From: Selaginella moellendorffii
Lineage: Eukaryota; Streptophyta; Lycopodiopsida; Selaginellales; Selaginellaceae
Direction of reading: 5' to 3'
Length of the DNA: 64,000 nt
NCBI RefSeq assembly: GCF_000143415.4
Contig: NW_003314326.1
Coordinates: forward strand, 681,141-745,140
The position numbers and the translations under genes are program-made. Of this stretch, positions 10,961 to 22,639 are shown one piece after another. The notes beneath the pieces were generated by a model that made no database searches, was not told the DNA's origin, and was given only the letters and a program-made list of their open reading frames with translations. How positions within the stretch are numbered: position 1 is the stretch's first letter; each line of letters begins with the position of its first letter.

Positions 10961-12005
10961 TTCCAATAATAAGTTTGGCCAAATGTACTGGAAAGGTATT
11001 TTCTTCATGTAAATGATAACCGTGCACTAACTAAACTGAGGGTGATTTCACAGTGCTGTCCAACTGCATCGAAGAGCCTGAGTCTTAATGCCAATGACCA
11101 TTCTAACTTGCTTATTTTACCACCGTTAATATGCCGGCCGAGTGTTAGCACTAGGTTTCTATTGGAAGCCTACCAACAAAGCACCACATATAAAATGTAA
11201 TAATATGCTGCTCCTTAATTAATCTGTCAAATATGTCACTTCAATTGTAAACAAAAATTAATCTAATTAGAATATACTAGATTATAAGTTATAAATATGT
11301 TTGGGGAAATTATAAAATTGACATATATCTAAATCATATAAAATTTTATATTTAGAAGTATCCAAGTATATCCTAGATATATCCACTCTACTCCATTATA
11401 AAATATAAGTAAAAATTGAATGCATAAAAAGATCATTCTCAATAAAATTGTAGATATAGGAACATTTTATGATAAAATAATTTTATTTTATTTCTTTTAG
11501 TCAGCAACGCTTACATTGCTTGGTTATTTATTATAATCTTGGATGGATGGAGCCACAAAGTTGCTTTGCTTGATCATGCTCATTCTTTGAAAACACTCAA
11601 AATTCCTTTGCCCACAGCAATCAAGGCAATTGATTATGATCATTAATGTAGAAACCTATCTTATTGAAGGCATTGTACAACTTCTCCCCACTGACTGTGC
11701 TCCCAACAAAAGGCATACACCCCAGTGTATTGGTAGGGATAAGTAGAAATACACTTGTTAATAATTGGGCTAATAGATGTTGGATTATTCTGGAATTTGA
11801 ATTGATAAGCAACTAAATTTTGTAGAGTAAATTTATTTTAAGATGGATCACACATGAGCAAGATAGATACACTGTGAAAATTAACATTTGTTGCTCGAGA
11901 AATTTTTGGGACTTTTATATAAGAGATGTCCTAGACATTTAGCCTCTAGAGGAAAACCATCTCCATTTTGAAATTGATCAGAAAGTTAAGTGCTTACTCC
12001 TAAAA
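10961..12005. other. AT-rich region without recognisable genes
   Basis: Strongly AT-rich, with only short chance frames. Confidence 0.5.
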
Positions 12006-12254
12006 GTGATTGATAGGCCAATTTATAAAGGGAATATATTGCATACTAAAACCTTGTACCACTCACTCCACAAACGAGGCATAATAACTAGGCTTGCCAT
12101 AATAGCAACACCAACTGACCTTGAAATAAGTAGGCATAGACTAACAATTGATTTTACCTATAAATCTTTAGAGAGCATAGTTCTTATGCATAAAACTATC
12201 ACTATTTATACCAAACAAGGTGATAGATATACAATATTTCCCTTCACAATCTAA
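12006..12254 (+). other. Unassigned protein-like open frame, 82 codons
   Basis: The frame (with motifs RPIYKGNILHTK, ITRLAIIATPTDLEIS and IYTKQGDRYTIFPF) reads like real protein rather than noise, and an adjacent frame at 12,290-12,400 (YRALAHDIHDLNLLSKW) also looks coding. I do not recognise the family. An old pararetrovirus- or retrotransposon-derived relic is one possibility but is not demonstrated. Confidence 0.25.
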
Positions 12255-12657
12255 TGAATAAAAAGCAATCTAAAAAAAAGTATTCACAAGATCTAGAACG
12301 AGTTTATAGAGCACTTGCTCATGATATCCATGATCTTAACCTCCTTTCAAAATGGATTAAATTGCTCAATCAAGCTAGAGAAAAGTTTAAAAAAGAGTGA
12401 GCTGAAAACATATTAGGTACACTTTAATGAAAAGGAAATCATGACTTTGATGGTCATCCAGAATACGGGAATCCATATGCTACTCGGCAGTATTGGCACA
12501 TAGAAAACACCTCTACTTCAGCTGAGAGTAATGAAACACAAAACAACTAGAGTGATTCCCCACAAAAGGAAGAAGAGCTAAATTTACAACTGTAGTACAC
12601 ATGGTTTTTACCCTTTATCTTATGGTGATTTATCATAAGATAATCACAAAGCGGAAC

Positions 12658-13806
12658 TGTAAGTGATTAAATTTGCCATTCTACTTTAATCACTTAACCA
12701 CACTTCCAACCACTTAAAGAAGTCTCACTCACAACCTCCATAAGTCATATTTTGGACTTAGGGCTTGCTAGCCCCAAACATGCATCCATGCCACTCAACC
12801 TTTACATTTGGTCCAAATGCTTCACAAATCCAATCCCATGACCATCACCCAAAGGTACCATCGACATATCAGCCCGTTATGCTAATGCCATACCCATTCA
12901 CTTTTGTCACATGGTGATCCAACACTACCTACATCACAATCCAGTTTTTCAAATACTAGACCATTCATCCATAAGTGATCATTTTAGATTCACTCCTTAG
13001 CATCCTTAGGATGCCCATAGACATAGGGAACAACCTTCTCTAATATCCCTTTTTTGGTCCTCACTAAGTCCCTTTCTGTCTATGGCCCTATTTGCCAATA
13101 CTGCCACTGGGTCAAGGCTCACAGGCTTGACCATTAAGTCCCACTATCCTTTGGGACTTTTTCACTATGTGATTGCATCCTTGGTCACTACATTAAAGGA
13201 TTGCTCTTCTTCCTCTCCACAATTTAGGATTTTAGGATAACATTTTGGAACACCATAGCCCTATACGAGCCTCATAGGTATTCTCCTTACCTTTTGCATT
13301 TGGGTGCTATAGCCATGGGGCTAGAGTGAAGTTCTGTTAAGCCATGCCAAGTATCCAAGTAGGTAGTGCCACCCCCACTTGGACTAGGAGCATCAACCAT
13401 TCGATCTCTTAGGGGAACTAGAGTCGGCTCTTGAACTCTTCATCAAGTTACCCCACTTGTCAGTTCGTATTCACTCTAACTTTGAACTCCTCTGTCTCAA
13501 TGGATATATCATCACCCAACACATAGGTTGGTCACATTTTTGGAACCCCTTGCAGCCCCCCCCCCCCCCCTTCCTTGGGGGGGCGATTGCTTTGGGCTTT
13601 CACCCAATAGCATATATTAGTATTCGAACTCGAACTCGGTCTCAGTCTTGGTTCTATCTCAAACTCTATTTCGGACTCCATTTTAAGTCCATCTTGGACT
13701 CTATCTCAGGTCCATCTCGGACTCCATCTTAAGTCCATTTCGGACTCCATCCCGGGTCCATCTCGGACTCCATCTTAGACTCTATTTCGGGTCCATCTCA
13801 GACCCA
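12658..13806 (-). repeat. Truncated C-family LTR
   Basis: Beginning at TGTAAGTGATTAAA it matches, in reverse, the LTR of element C through the GTCTCACTCACAACC block, the 13,558 poly-C tract next to GGGCTTTCACCC, and the degenerate TCGGACTC-type minisatellite at 13,620-13,800. The part corresponding to the LTR start (TGTGAGACAC) is missing where it abuts the integrase of element D. It is a solo or broken LTR. Confidence 0.7.
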
Positions 13807-14307
13807 GATTGCTCTAAGTTTAAGCTTGTTTAAGTTTTCTAGTTTAGCAACTCTTTGCTTAAGACCTTTTTTTCGTCTAGGCCATTTTTAATTGTGATAT
13901 GCAAAAAGGGAATTATAAATTCCATAAGCGGTAAAGCTTCCTGGCCATAAGTAAGACAAAATAGTGTCATGCCTGTGATTACTTTATATGCAATCCTATA
14001 AACCCACAAAGCATCTAGGATTTACTTGTCTTAATCTTTTTTATTGTCGTTTACAATCTTTTTTAAGATATTCTTAAGCACTTTGTTAATAGATCCAACC
14101 TGGCCATTCCCTTACGGGTAATATAACATGGACTTTTTGTGCTTGAGGATAAATTCTTGTATAAAAATTTCTATTGTTTCATTGATGAAATGGGTGCCTT
14201 TATCTATGATGATTTCTTTGGGCAAACCAAATCTTACAATGATGTTTTCATAAAAGAATTTGGTAGTGTTAGCAGCTGTGGCCTATTTCATAAGCATAGT
14301 TTCTATT
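13807..14307 (-). pseudogene. Element D gypsy integrase, C-terminal half
   Basis: Reading the minus strand gives ATAANTTKFFYENIIVRFG, LPKEIIIDKGTHFINETIE, KHKKSMLYYP-GNGQV and downstream SFTAYGIYNSLFAY-like sequence, that is the integrase core through its third acidic region. Stops replace conserved tryptophan (TK*IE) and glutamine (YP*GNG) codons. The other half of this domain is at 23,978-24,180, because element E (14,313-23,972) inserted within the codons for TKW. No intron interrupts the YYPxGNG motif. Confidence 0.8.
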
Positions 14308-14312
14308 CATTT

Positions 14313-14673
14313 TGTCAAGACCCCCAACAAAATCAAGATTGGAAAATGTAGAAGACAAAGAGAAAAGCTAGTGGAAACGAAGGAGACACTTTAGACTGGC
14401 ATTGATTTAGATTGTGGAGAAATGGAACAAGGTTAACCTATATATACTATAGGTTGATGATGCTCCACCACTCTTGGATCGAGGACGGCCTAGATATAGC
14501 TGAGGTCGACGAGGCACCACGTCATCATCAGGAATGTGGTTCGAGACTTAGGAATCATATGGGAAATCAGAGAGTCAAGAATAGGGAAGTGTCTTGAGAG
14601 TTAGGAATGTGGTCTACAGGTCAGGAATCTGGCAAGAGTCAGGAATGTGGCAAGAATTGGGGGATTCCTGACA
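14313..14673 (-). repeat. Element E 3' LTR
   Basis: 361 bp, matching 23,629-23,972 along its whole length including GGCATTGATTTAGATTGTGG and the repeated CAGGAATGTGG motifs near its end. Confidence 0.9.
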
Positions 14674-14779
14674 ACACCCCCTCCTCAAGAACAAGTGGAA
14701 TGAGGATGTGAATGAGAACAAAGAGGAGGATGAGATGGGCGGGGAGGGACGGGAGATGGAGAATGAAAAGAATGAGGAC

Positions 14780-14990
14780 TGGGATGAGAAGGATAGCAGC
14801 GGTGGAAGTCCTGAATAAGGTCAGGAGAATGAATTAGGTTGTCCGCAGGTTCCCAAGTGCGTTCCTCAGCTCCGTAACCCTTCTAGTCTACAAGATAGTA
14901 AAGTTTAGACCGTGAGATCTTGGAATCAAGGATGTCCTGAACCTCATACTCAGACCCATCCTCGAGCTACACTAGTGGAGGCAGAGGAAT
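14780..14990 (-). pseudogene. Element E chromodomain
   Basis: The minus-strand translation YEVQDILDSKISRSKLYYLV, then KGYGAEERTWEPADNL and QDFHRCYP, is a chromodomain with its characteristic YxVexIl, WKGY and WEP motifs. The tryptophan of WKGY is a stop. Chromodomains at the integrase C-terminus steer integration to particular chromatin. It is cut off from the rest of the integrase (18,754-19,960) by array F. Confidence 0.85.
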
Positions 14991-15023
14991 GACCGAATTT
15001 GGAATAGAACTAGGAATATAAGG

Positions 15024-15216
15024 TGTAAGCTCCTGAGTTTGGACTTTCCGGGAGGTCACCCAGCCTAGTACTATTCAAACCCAAGGATGCTTAACTCCAC
15101 TATCCCAAGACCCTTAACCTTTGGAAAAGGGGGTGCACTCTTGTTCATGGGCCCTTTCCCTCTATATTTGAACCCCTATGGATCGTCTCTTAAGTTGTTC
15201 TCTTTGGTTGCTTACA
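15024..15216 (-). repeat. TRIM F LTR, first copy
   Basis: 193 bp from TGTAAGCTCC to GCTTACA. It is followed by a short internal region ending in a primer-site-like GATACCAAA at 15,421. Confidence 0.88.
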
Positions 15217-15421
15217 ATCCACCACGCTTCCCTGCAAGTTCAAGCCCTCGTGAACGGAAGCTGAGAGCCCCAGCTCTCCCGAGAGCCCTGCTCTCTTGAC
15301 ACCCTACCCCTTGGGTCGAGCCCAGCAGGAGCAAACTGGACCAGCCAGATGTCAATCAACATGTGGTGTGATTCCCCTAGCCAACCAACAGAGTCGGACA
15401 CGAGACTGCTCCGATACCAAA

Positions 15422-15573
15422 TGTAAGCTCCTGAGTTTGGACTTCCCGGGAGGTCACCTAGCCCAGTACTATTCAAACCCAAGGACGCTTAACTCCACTA
15501 TCCCAAGACCCTTAACCAATTGGAAAAGGGGGTGCACTTTTGTTCATGGGCCCTTTCCCTCTATATTTGAACC
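15422..15573 (-). repeat. TRIM F LTR, middle copy, left part
   Basis: Same sequence as 15,024 onward but interrupted after TATATTTGAACC by the end of element A. The remaining 30 bp are at 18,238-18,267. Confidence 0.85.
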
Positions 15574-16710
15574 TGTAAGCCACAAATTTTTCCTTTCCAA
15601 TTTGCTAGCTTACCTCGTCTATCCGTCCAACACTGCCTTGGCTTTTGCTAAGTTCCCTTGCCAAGGTTCTCGCCTATGGTACCAGCTCCTACTTGGTTTC
15701 AGCTACTCACTACACGAGCAACGGAGTGTTAGCCATCCTTCCACGGATTCCCAAATCACTCCCAATCCCCCTCCCCGGGTTAGACTGGACTTAAGGTTCG
15801 GCTACACTCCCCGCAAGCACAAGCAGCCAAGCACACCAAGCTTCCAGGTTCCTAACATCCCTTGGTACCACAAGACTTGATCATGGGACCCTCTAAATCC
15901 CAAGTCTTGAGTGCAACACTTGCTTCGGGACGTCGGGGCGAAACACCGTGGCCTAGCGGCCCGGTATGGGTACCTCTCGCCCCCCACTTCCATCCCGAAG
16001 GAAGGCCCAAGCCCCTAGGAAGGGCGAGGACCAATGAGCCGCATAGTACTCAAGTGGGGCACCACTCCACATGAGCCGGGAGCACCGCAATCGGTTTCCC
16101 TTTCGGGAGTGGGAGCTACTCTTGAGCACTTCCTTGGATGGCCCCTCCGGCACCAGCCAAGTCCATGCTCACTCCCACCCAAGGCCCCTTGGTCCCAGTC
16201 TCAACCTCAAGTCGGTTTAGGAGCTCCACTGGAGAGTCCCTTCAAAACTGGTTCCTGGACCTCACTATCCCTACTATACTTTTGGAACCCCCTGCAGCCC
16301 CCCCCCCCCTGGGAGACACATGCTTTGGGCTTTCACCCCTTGACCCGTATTAGTACTGGGACTTAGTCTCTGGCTCGATCTCGGATCCGATTTCGGATCC
16401 GACTTCGGATTCGGTCTCGGATTCGATCTCGGACTCGATCTCGGACCCGACCTCGGACTCGACCTCGGACTCGGTCTCGGACCCGATTTCAGATCTCGGA
16501 CTCCGTCTCGAACTCGGTCTCGAACTCGGACTCGAACTCGGTCCCCGAGTCGGTCTTGGACTCGATTCCGGACTCTATCTCGAACTCGGTCCTAGAGTCG
16601 GTCTTGGACTCGATCTTTGACTTGGTCCCATCCGATGAACTCTTTGTCATTTTGGTCATGCTTTCGGGGTTCCTTTAGCCTACGACACCTCGGCGAGTTG
16701 GTTCCTTACA
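15574..16710 (-). repeat. Chromovirus A LTR
   Basis: 1,137 bp. On the minus strand it starts TGTAAGGAACC and ends GTGGCTTACA, matching the 5' LTR of element B (55,177-55,947). It contains a poly-C/G tract near 16,300, the conserved GGGCTTTCACCCC block, and a degenerate minisatellite of TCGGACTCGATC-type units (16,360-16,640). A purine-rich PPT (GGGTGGTGGAG on the minus strand) adjoins its start at 16,711. Confidence 0.85.
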
Positions 16711-17113
16711 ACTCCACCACCCATAGAAGAAGTTCGATGCCCACATCGAACGTCTCTTTTTTATCCTACGACTTGTTGACCATGTCTCCGGGGGCATCCC
16801 CCCACTTAGCGGTGTGCCTAAGTCAGCCTCCCCGGCCAAGAGCCCATGACAACGGAATATAGGTGTCCCTATACTCCTCACCTCACCACGCCCTAGTATG
16901 GGGTCGGGACTTGAACCCAGCCTTGCTTTACTAGGGGGTTGGGACTCGAACCCAACCTCTGTAGAATACGTCTACGGATTCGACATCCCCGCAAGGAGTT
17001 AGGCGTAGCTCCCTACGCCTGGTTGACCTAGCTAACCCATGCTAATTAGCTTACCTTCGGCGCGCCTTCGGGTCCCAACATATGCCATTGCTCAACTTCT
17101 CAAATTGATACTT
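16711..17113 (-). other. Chromovirus A 3' untranslated region with tRNA-like stem-loops
   Basis: Between the chromodomain stop and the LTR lies a non-coding stretch with two canonical T-arm-like hairpins (stem GGG/CCC around TTCGAGT and TTCAAGT loops) near 16,895-16,960. Two further hairpins lie between 16,968 and 17,020 (TCTACGGA and GCGTAG type stems). The same module occurs in B at 61,730-61,905. Confidence 0.6.
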
Positions 17114-17495
17114 TTAATTGAACTTTGCATAAGTACATAGAGTTCTACCATGCAGAAATTCCTCCACAAGATCTCGCGCGTTTGCTAGGTTCTCCTCCGG
17201 TTCCCATGTTGCTTCGCAGTGTGGAAATCCTTTCCACTTCACATGGAACTCTCTCACCTCGCGTCCTTGTCGCTTGCTCTTGCGCGCATTGAGGATGGCC
17301 TCGACTTCGTATTCCTCCTCCCCTTGGATAACCTCAGGTAAAGGTCTTACTTGGTCCTTGCGAAGCGGATCCTCAAAATACGGCTTGAGTAAGTTCACAT
17401 GGAACACGGGATGCATCTTCCCCATCTCTCGAGGAAGTCGGAGACGGTAAGCCACTTTACCGATTCGAGCCTCAATCTCGTAAGGCCCCGCGAAC

Positions 17496-17547
17496 CTGCT
17501 TAAGGAACTCAAGATCAATTCATTTACAGGAATACATGCATTTTTAC
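17496..17547 (-). other. Intron 2 of chromovirus A integrase
   Basis: On the minus strand CAAAG|GTAAAAATG ... TTAAGCAG|GTTCGCGG. Splicing reads LTQ-R-FAGPYE without a break. The same intron is at 61,264-61,314 and 51,385-51,435. Confidence 0.82.
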
Positions 17548-18008
17548 CTTTGGGTCAACTTTCGGCTAATCCCACTTGGTAGCCTGAGGTTCTTGGTGTT
17601 CAGCCACACCTTCTCCCCAGCTTGGAACTCCACATCCCGTGTTCAACCACACCTTTTCCCTAGGTTGGAACTTTACATCTTGGCACTTTTGGTTCGCGTA
17701 CTTAGTTTGTCTTTGTTGAGCCCGTTCCAAGGAATCCCTCACTAGATTCCAAATGTTGAGTCTTTTCGCCGTGAATGCCTCCACTGCGGGTAACTCTCCA
17801 TGATACTCGGCCATGCCGAGTTCCACAGGACCTTCAATAGCTCGCCCATTGATGACTTCCCATGGACTCACCCCGATGCTCGAATGTGGTGAGTTGTTAT
17901 AACACATTTCCGCAAGTCCCAAATGACTTACCCAGTCGGTCTGGTCTCCCGAGACATAGCATCGCAAATAATCCTCCAGCTGCCTATTCACCCTTTCCAT
18001 TTGTCCGT

Positions 18009-18055
18009 CTGTCAAGAAGTGTTAGTGCCATCAATCTTGACTTAATACCCATTAC
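18009..18055 (-). other. Intron 1 of chromovirus A integrase
   Basis: On the minus strand CAGACAG|GTAATGGG ... CACTAACACTTCTTGACAG|ACGGAC, 47 bp, with a CTAAC branch-point-like motif. Splicing recreates the invariant HPQTDGQ of integrase. The same intron is at 60,798-60,845. Confidence 0.85.
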
Positions 18056-18507
18056 CTGTCTGTGGGTGATAGGCTGTGCTGAATTTCAACTTGGTGCGAT
18101 ACTGTTCTAGGAGTGTCCTCCAGAACCTACTGGTGAAGATCTTATCTCGATCTGAGATAATCTCTTCCGGCCTTCCCCGCACTCGAACCACTTGTTCGAA
18201 GAACAGCTTCGCCACACCTTCCGTTGCGCCACACCTTCTCTCGAGTTGTTCCCTTTGGTTGCTTACAATCCACCACGCTTCCCTACAAGTTCACGCCCTC
18301 GTGAACAAAAGCTGAGAGCCGCAGCTCTCCCGAGAGCCTCGCTCTCTTGACACCCTACCCCTCGGGTCGAGCCCAGCTCTCTTGACACCCTACCCCTCGG
18401 GTCGAGCCCAGCGGGAGCAAATTGGACCAGCCAGATGTCAATCAACATGTGGTGTGATTCCCCTAGCCAACCAACAGAGTCGGACCCGAGACCCCTCTGA
18501 TACCAAA

Positions 18508-18748
18508 TGTAAGCTCCTAAATTTGGACTTCCCGGGAGGTCACCCAGCCCAGTACTATTCAAACCCAAAGACGCTTAACTCCAACTATCCCAAGACCCTT
18601 GACCGATTGGAAAAGGGGGTGCACTCTTGTTCATGGGCCCTTTCCCTCTATATTTGAACCCCATGGACCATCTCTCGAGTCGTTCCCTTTGGTTGCTTAC
18701 AGAACCCCTATGGATCGTCTCTCAAGTCGTTCTTTTTGGTTGCTTACA
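18508..18748 (-). repeat. TRIM F LTR, third copy with partial duplication
   Basis: Starts TGTAAGCTCC and reaches GCTTACA at 18,701. The final 47 bp (GAACCCCTATGG to GCTTACA) are then repeated to 18,748, followed by the TAAGG duplication. Confidence 0.85.
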
Positions 18749-18753
18749 TAAGG

Positions 18754-19960
18754 CTTAAGAAGAGAGGAGTGAAAAAGGGGTGAATTTGATATAAGGAGGG
18801 AAGTGCAAGGTGATAGGTGATAGGATTAATGATAGCAGTGATAGGGAAGGACCGAGGTGCTTAAAATCAAGTTTGGGACATGGCCTGGTGGTGGAGATAG
18901 CTAGACTTTATCCCCTTTATTGTAAGGGGGACAATCCTGACGATGGACATTGGCAAATGTTTTGTGAGATTCCTGAGCACGATGGAGGTGGAAGGAGATG
19001 GAGTTGTGGATTTCTTGGAGGTTGGAGACAAATACCTCAAAGTGGGGATTTGAACGAGAGGATTTGGATGGAGAAGGAAGTGAGAGATTGAATCAGGGAT
19101 TTCGGCCAGAATTTGCAAAGAAGGGGGAAACTCAAAGGGAGGAGTGAACAGAGTTGTTACAGGAGAACTCAGCAAGGGGAAGGATATCAAACCAGTCATT
19201 CTAATGATAGTTGATGAAGCACCTCAGGAATTGTTCCAACATCTGAATCGTTCGCTCGGACTGTCCATCAGTTTGAGGATGATACACTGAAGCGAGGTTA
19301 GCCTTCACTCCAAGCAACTGATAAAACCGTTGCTAGAAATGAGAGATGAACTGAGGTCCCCAATCCAAAACCACATTTACAAGAATTCCATGAAGTCGGA
19401 AAATTTCCCTAAATACCAATTTTGCCATGTCTTCGCCCGAAAACTCCTTGGTACACAGCAGGAAGTGCGCCATCTTTGTGAAGTGATCCACCACAACTAA
19501 AATGCTGTTGAAGCCTCCAGAACTCAGAAGATCACTCAAGAAATCCATAGAGATGGATTCCGAGGAACCTGAAGGGACAGGGAGGGAATGAAACAAATCT
19601 GAAGGAAGGTGGTGAGGGACCTTATTCTAGGCGCAAGTGTCACAGGAGGTAACAAAAGCTTTGATGTAGTCGTCTATGTGAGGCCACCAAAAGTCTTGTG
19701 CAACCAGCTCATAGGTTTTTGCAATGCCAAAGTGACCAGCAGTCGGGCTATCATGGCACGCCCATATGAAGGCTGATATCGGCCAATGCATAGAAGGAAT
19801 AGGCCTAAAAATTATCAGCTCGTCAAGAGGCAACCCGAATGAAATGGAGCATACGCACTGCGCAAAGAGGCAAAGACGCGATGCCAGTGTGAGGACCACC
19901 CAGGGAGACCATATTGGTAACCTGAAGTAGCATATGAGTTAGTTAGATTACATCTAGGGT
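18754..19960 (-). pseudogene. Element E integrase
   Basis: Minus-strand translation gives the zinc-binding region (HDSPTAGHFG, QDFWWPHIDDYIKAFV, SCDTCA at 19,627-19,760), the core (SMDFLSDL, LVVVDHFTKMAHFL, FRLHGILVNVVLDWGPQF at 19,333-19,570), VYHPQTDGQSER near 19,250 with no intron, and the C-terminal barrel (GDKVWLS) near 18,900. The chromodomain follows at 14,780-14,990 beyond the nested array. Several stops and frameshifts are present. Confidence 0.85.
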
Positions 19961-21560
19961 ACCATAGCGGACTTACAGGAGGTCCATCACACCATTCAAT
20001 CAATCCTCTTCCTATCAAGTTTCCCTGTGGAAAACATGAACACGGTAATGATAGAGATGTGGTTTCGTCGTTCAGGCTCTACCTGGGAAAGACCACTCGA
20101 CGGGTGCTCCTTCTCCTTCCTTTGGTTTCTCTTCAATTTTCTTTCGTGGATTGTTGTTTGTCAAGTACTTCAGGACCAACCTTTGAGCATCACCTTCAGA
20201 AACGTAAAGCTGCTACCCACGGTACAATAAGCCATCTAAGAACTCGAACTCGTCAAATCGCCGGTAGTCAGGAGTCACTGGGTGTCCAGCTTGAAGATGG
20301 AGGAAAATGTCACTGGCGAGGTCGTCAGATTGAAGATCGTTTCTGATTGCATCCATCAAGGAGGAGTCCTGAGGGGCCAAAGAAATTGCCATAACTTGAA
20401 GCCGATCAGGACCGAGGATAACCTAATCCTGTTGATCGGAGGTAGGATTACAAGGCCTGAGACTGAGATAGGAGCGCCTTGAAAGAGCATCAGGAAGGCC
20501 ATGAAGCTTTCTAGGTCTGTACTTGATAACAAAGTCAAACCGACTTAGAAATTGTGCCCACCTTGCTTGACGACGGCTCAAAACTCGGGAAGTGGCAAAG
20601 TACTCAAGATTTTTATGATCAGTCTAGACCATTGTTTGATGGCTCGCCCCCTCCAAGAAACGACGCCACTCTCCAAAGGAATCCACGATGGCAAGGAGCT
20701 CCTTGTCGTGGATTTCGTAATTGATCTCTACAAGCTAGAATTTCCGAGAATGGAAAGTGACCAGATGAAATTCTTGATCTGCTCTGAGTTGAGACAGTAC
20801 AGCACCAAAGGCAAAGTTGGAGGCATCTGCCTCGATGAAGAAAGGTTGTGAGGGATCAGCGTGGATCAAGACGGGAGCAAAACTGAAGGCCACCTTGAGT
20901 GTGTCGAAGGCCTGCTGGGTAGCAGTAGACCAAGAGAAGGAAACATCCTTGCAAGTGAGATGCATGAGAGGAAGGACAATGTCGAAGTAGTGATCAATGA
21001 ATTTGCAGTAGAAGTTGGTGAAGCCAAGGAAAACGTGAACATCTGACATTAATTGTGGAGGCTCCCATTCGAGAATAGTCTTGACTTTGGCATGATCCAT
21101 CGTGATACCCTCAGGAGTGATAATGTACCCAAGGAACTCCACAGACTCCTAATCGAATGAACATTTCTCAAGCTTCGCGTTTAAGCCGTGTTCTCGTAGC
21201 TTCGCCAGCACCTTGCGCACATGCTCGTTGTGCTCCTCTTGAGTTTTTTAGTAAATGAGGATGTCGTCGAGGTAGACAATCACCATCTGATCAAGAAACT
21301 CCCAAAAGACATTGTTTGCCATGTGTTGGAAAACTGCTGGAGCATTTGTCAAGCCAAACGGCATGACAGTGTACTCGAAGTGGCTATAGCGGGTTCGGAA
21401 CGCAATCTTCCATTCATCACCAAGCCAAATCCGGATCAGGTTGTATGCTCCACAGAGGTTGATCTTAGTGAAGAAGCAGGCACCGCCAAGGTGTTCCAAT
21501 AGGTCCGAGATTAGGGGCAGCAGATAACAGTTCTGAATAGTCACCTGGTTCAAACCTCAG
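19961..21560 (-). pseudogene. Element E reverse transcriptase and RNase H
   Basis: On the minus strand: [18 protein letters not shown] and [11 protein letters not shown] (catalytic YLDD, 21,248-21,400), FLGYIITPEGITMDHAKV (21,080-21,142), FLGFTNFYCKFIDHY, then RNase H with FFIEADASNFAFGAVLSQL (20,800). RT copies element RNA into DNA and RNase H removes the template. Frameshifts separate the blocks. Confidence 0.85.
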
Positions 21561-22041
21561 TAGTCGATGACTAATTGCAAACTCCCATCCTTCTTCTTGA
21601 CAAAGAAGTCAGGCGCTCCATCCAGGGATTGCGAATGTTGAATGTACCCCAAGGCAAGGTTCTCATCCACTTACTCTTTGAGGGCCTTAAGCTCGGACAG
21701 GGATAACCCATAGATATGCCCCCATGGAGGTGATGCTCCTTCCTATAAATCAATGGGACAGTCGTAAGGCTGAGGAATAGGCAGTACACTAGCTTTTTTC
21801 TTGTCAAACACATCCCCAAAATCATGATACTTCTCAGGAAGACTGATAGGAGAAACATGCAAAGAAAAAAGGAAAACAGATTCTTCATGAAAGAGTTCTT
21901 ACATAGTGATTGTGGAGATAGGAGGAGGTGTATGATTGAATGGAATGATGAGACGAGGATACTATTCAGTGTAAGATGGAAGAGAGGGAAAAGAAGAGGG
22001 TGAAAATTTCGTAGAGTCAGGAACAAAACCCCGATTTGAGT

Positions 22042-22542
22042 TTAGGGAACTTTTCCTAATTTGGACTCGATGAATAGCAGGGGAAGATGTGGGAGATGGT
22101 GACGTGGGAGAGACAAGCTGTAATTCCTTCCTACAAATATGAGGCTGGTGCAGTTGGAACCAAGGAAGGCCGAGCACCACAAAGGAGGACTTACTGTTGA
22201 TGATGTTGAAGGTGATATCGATGATGTGGACCTGATGTGTACTTGAACGGGCAACGTTTCCTTAAGTCCAGAAGATGGAGACACAAAATGCTCGCCAATG
22301 CCTTCAACCCTCAGATCCCATATGGTAGGAAAAAGAGGAATGTGATGTCGTGCAGCAAAGTCCGTGTCCATGAAGCAGGAAGTTGCACCCGAGTCTAGTA
22401 GTGCCAGAGCCTTGAGTTTTGATTGTCCGGTGAAAGAAAGGAGACATGGAATGCGGAAGTTGCGGGAATTGGTGGTGGCTTTGATGAAAGTTGGTGAGGA
22501 ACTTGATAAAGAAGAAAAGTGATTTTTATTCAGGGAGTCCAA
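22042..22542 (-). pseudogene. Element E aspartic protease region
   Basis: The minus-strand translation contains LKALALLDSGATSCFMD, the DSGAT active-site signature of retroviral-type proteases. The preceding zinc-knuckle relic (CLYYADPNHKAAVC, near 22,670) marks the gag end. The frame is open for 166 codons, but the connection to gag and RT is broken. Confidence 0.8.
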
Positions 22543-22639
22543 ACAGATAGCTCCTACTCTATTTGGACAGGGTTATTTCCCAACTGCAATAGAGGTGGAC
22601 CTTGAGGTAGAGTGAACTCGAGCAGTCGAGGAGGCTTCT

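Larger units (their letters stand above)
17114..18237 (-). pseudogene. Chromovirus A integrase C-terminus and chromodomain
   Basis: Minus-strand order: RGRPEEIISDRDKIFTS (18,140), FSTAYHPQTG (18,060), intron, DGQMERVNRQLEDYLRCYV (to 18,008), GVSPWEVINGRAIEGPVELG, KVWLNT, intron, FAGPYEIEARIGKVAYRLRL, then a chromodomain (EYEVEAIL, FHVKWKGFPHCEATWEPEEN) ending at 17,114. Introns of 47 bp (18,009-18,055) and 52 bp (17,496-17,547) have GT..AG ends, and their removal joins the conserved frame. A small duplication disturbs 17,610-17,690. The element is 5'-truncated at 18,237, so gag, RT and the 5' LTR are missing. The chromodomain itself is intact. Confidence 0.88.
15024..18748 (-). mobile_element. 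Tandem TRIM array F, containing truncated chromovirus A
   Basis: LTRs of about 193 bp (starting TGTAAGCTCC, ending GGTTGCTTACA) occur in the order LTR (15,024-15,216), internal, LTR (15,422-15,573 continued at 18,238-18,267), internal, LTR (18,508-18,701) plus a 47-bp partial duplication to 18,748. Each internal segment is only about 205-240 bp, non-coding, and ends in CTCCGATACCAAA or CTCTGATACCAAA, the reverse complement of an initiator-tRNA-Met-like primer site. This is the TRIM (terminal-repeat retrotransposon in miniature) plan. A perfect target duplication TAAGG flanks the whole (15,019-15,023 and 18,749-18,753). Truncated element A sits in the middle LTR. Confidence 0.88.
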
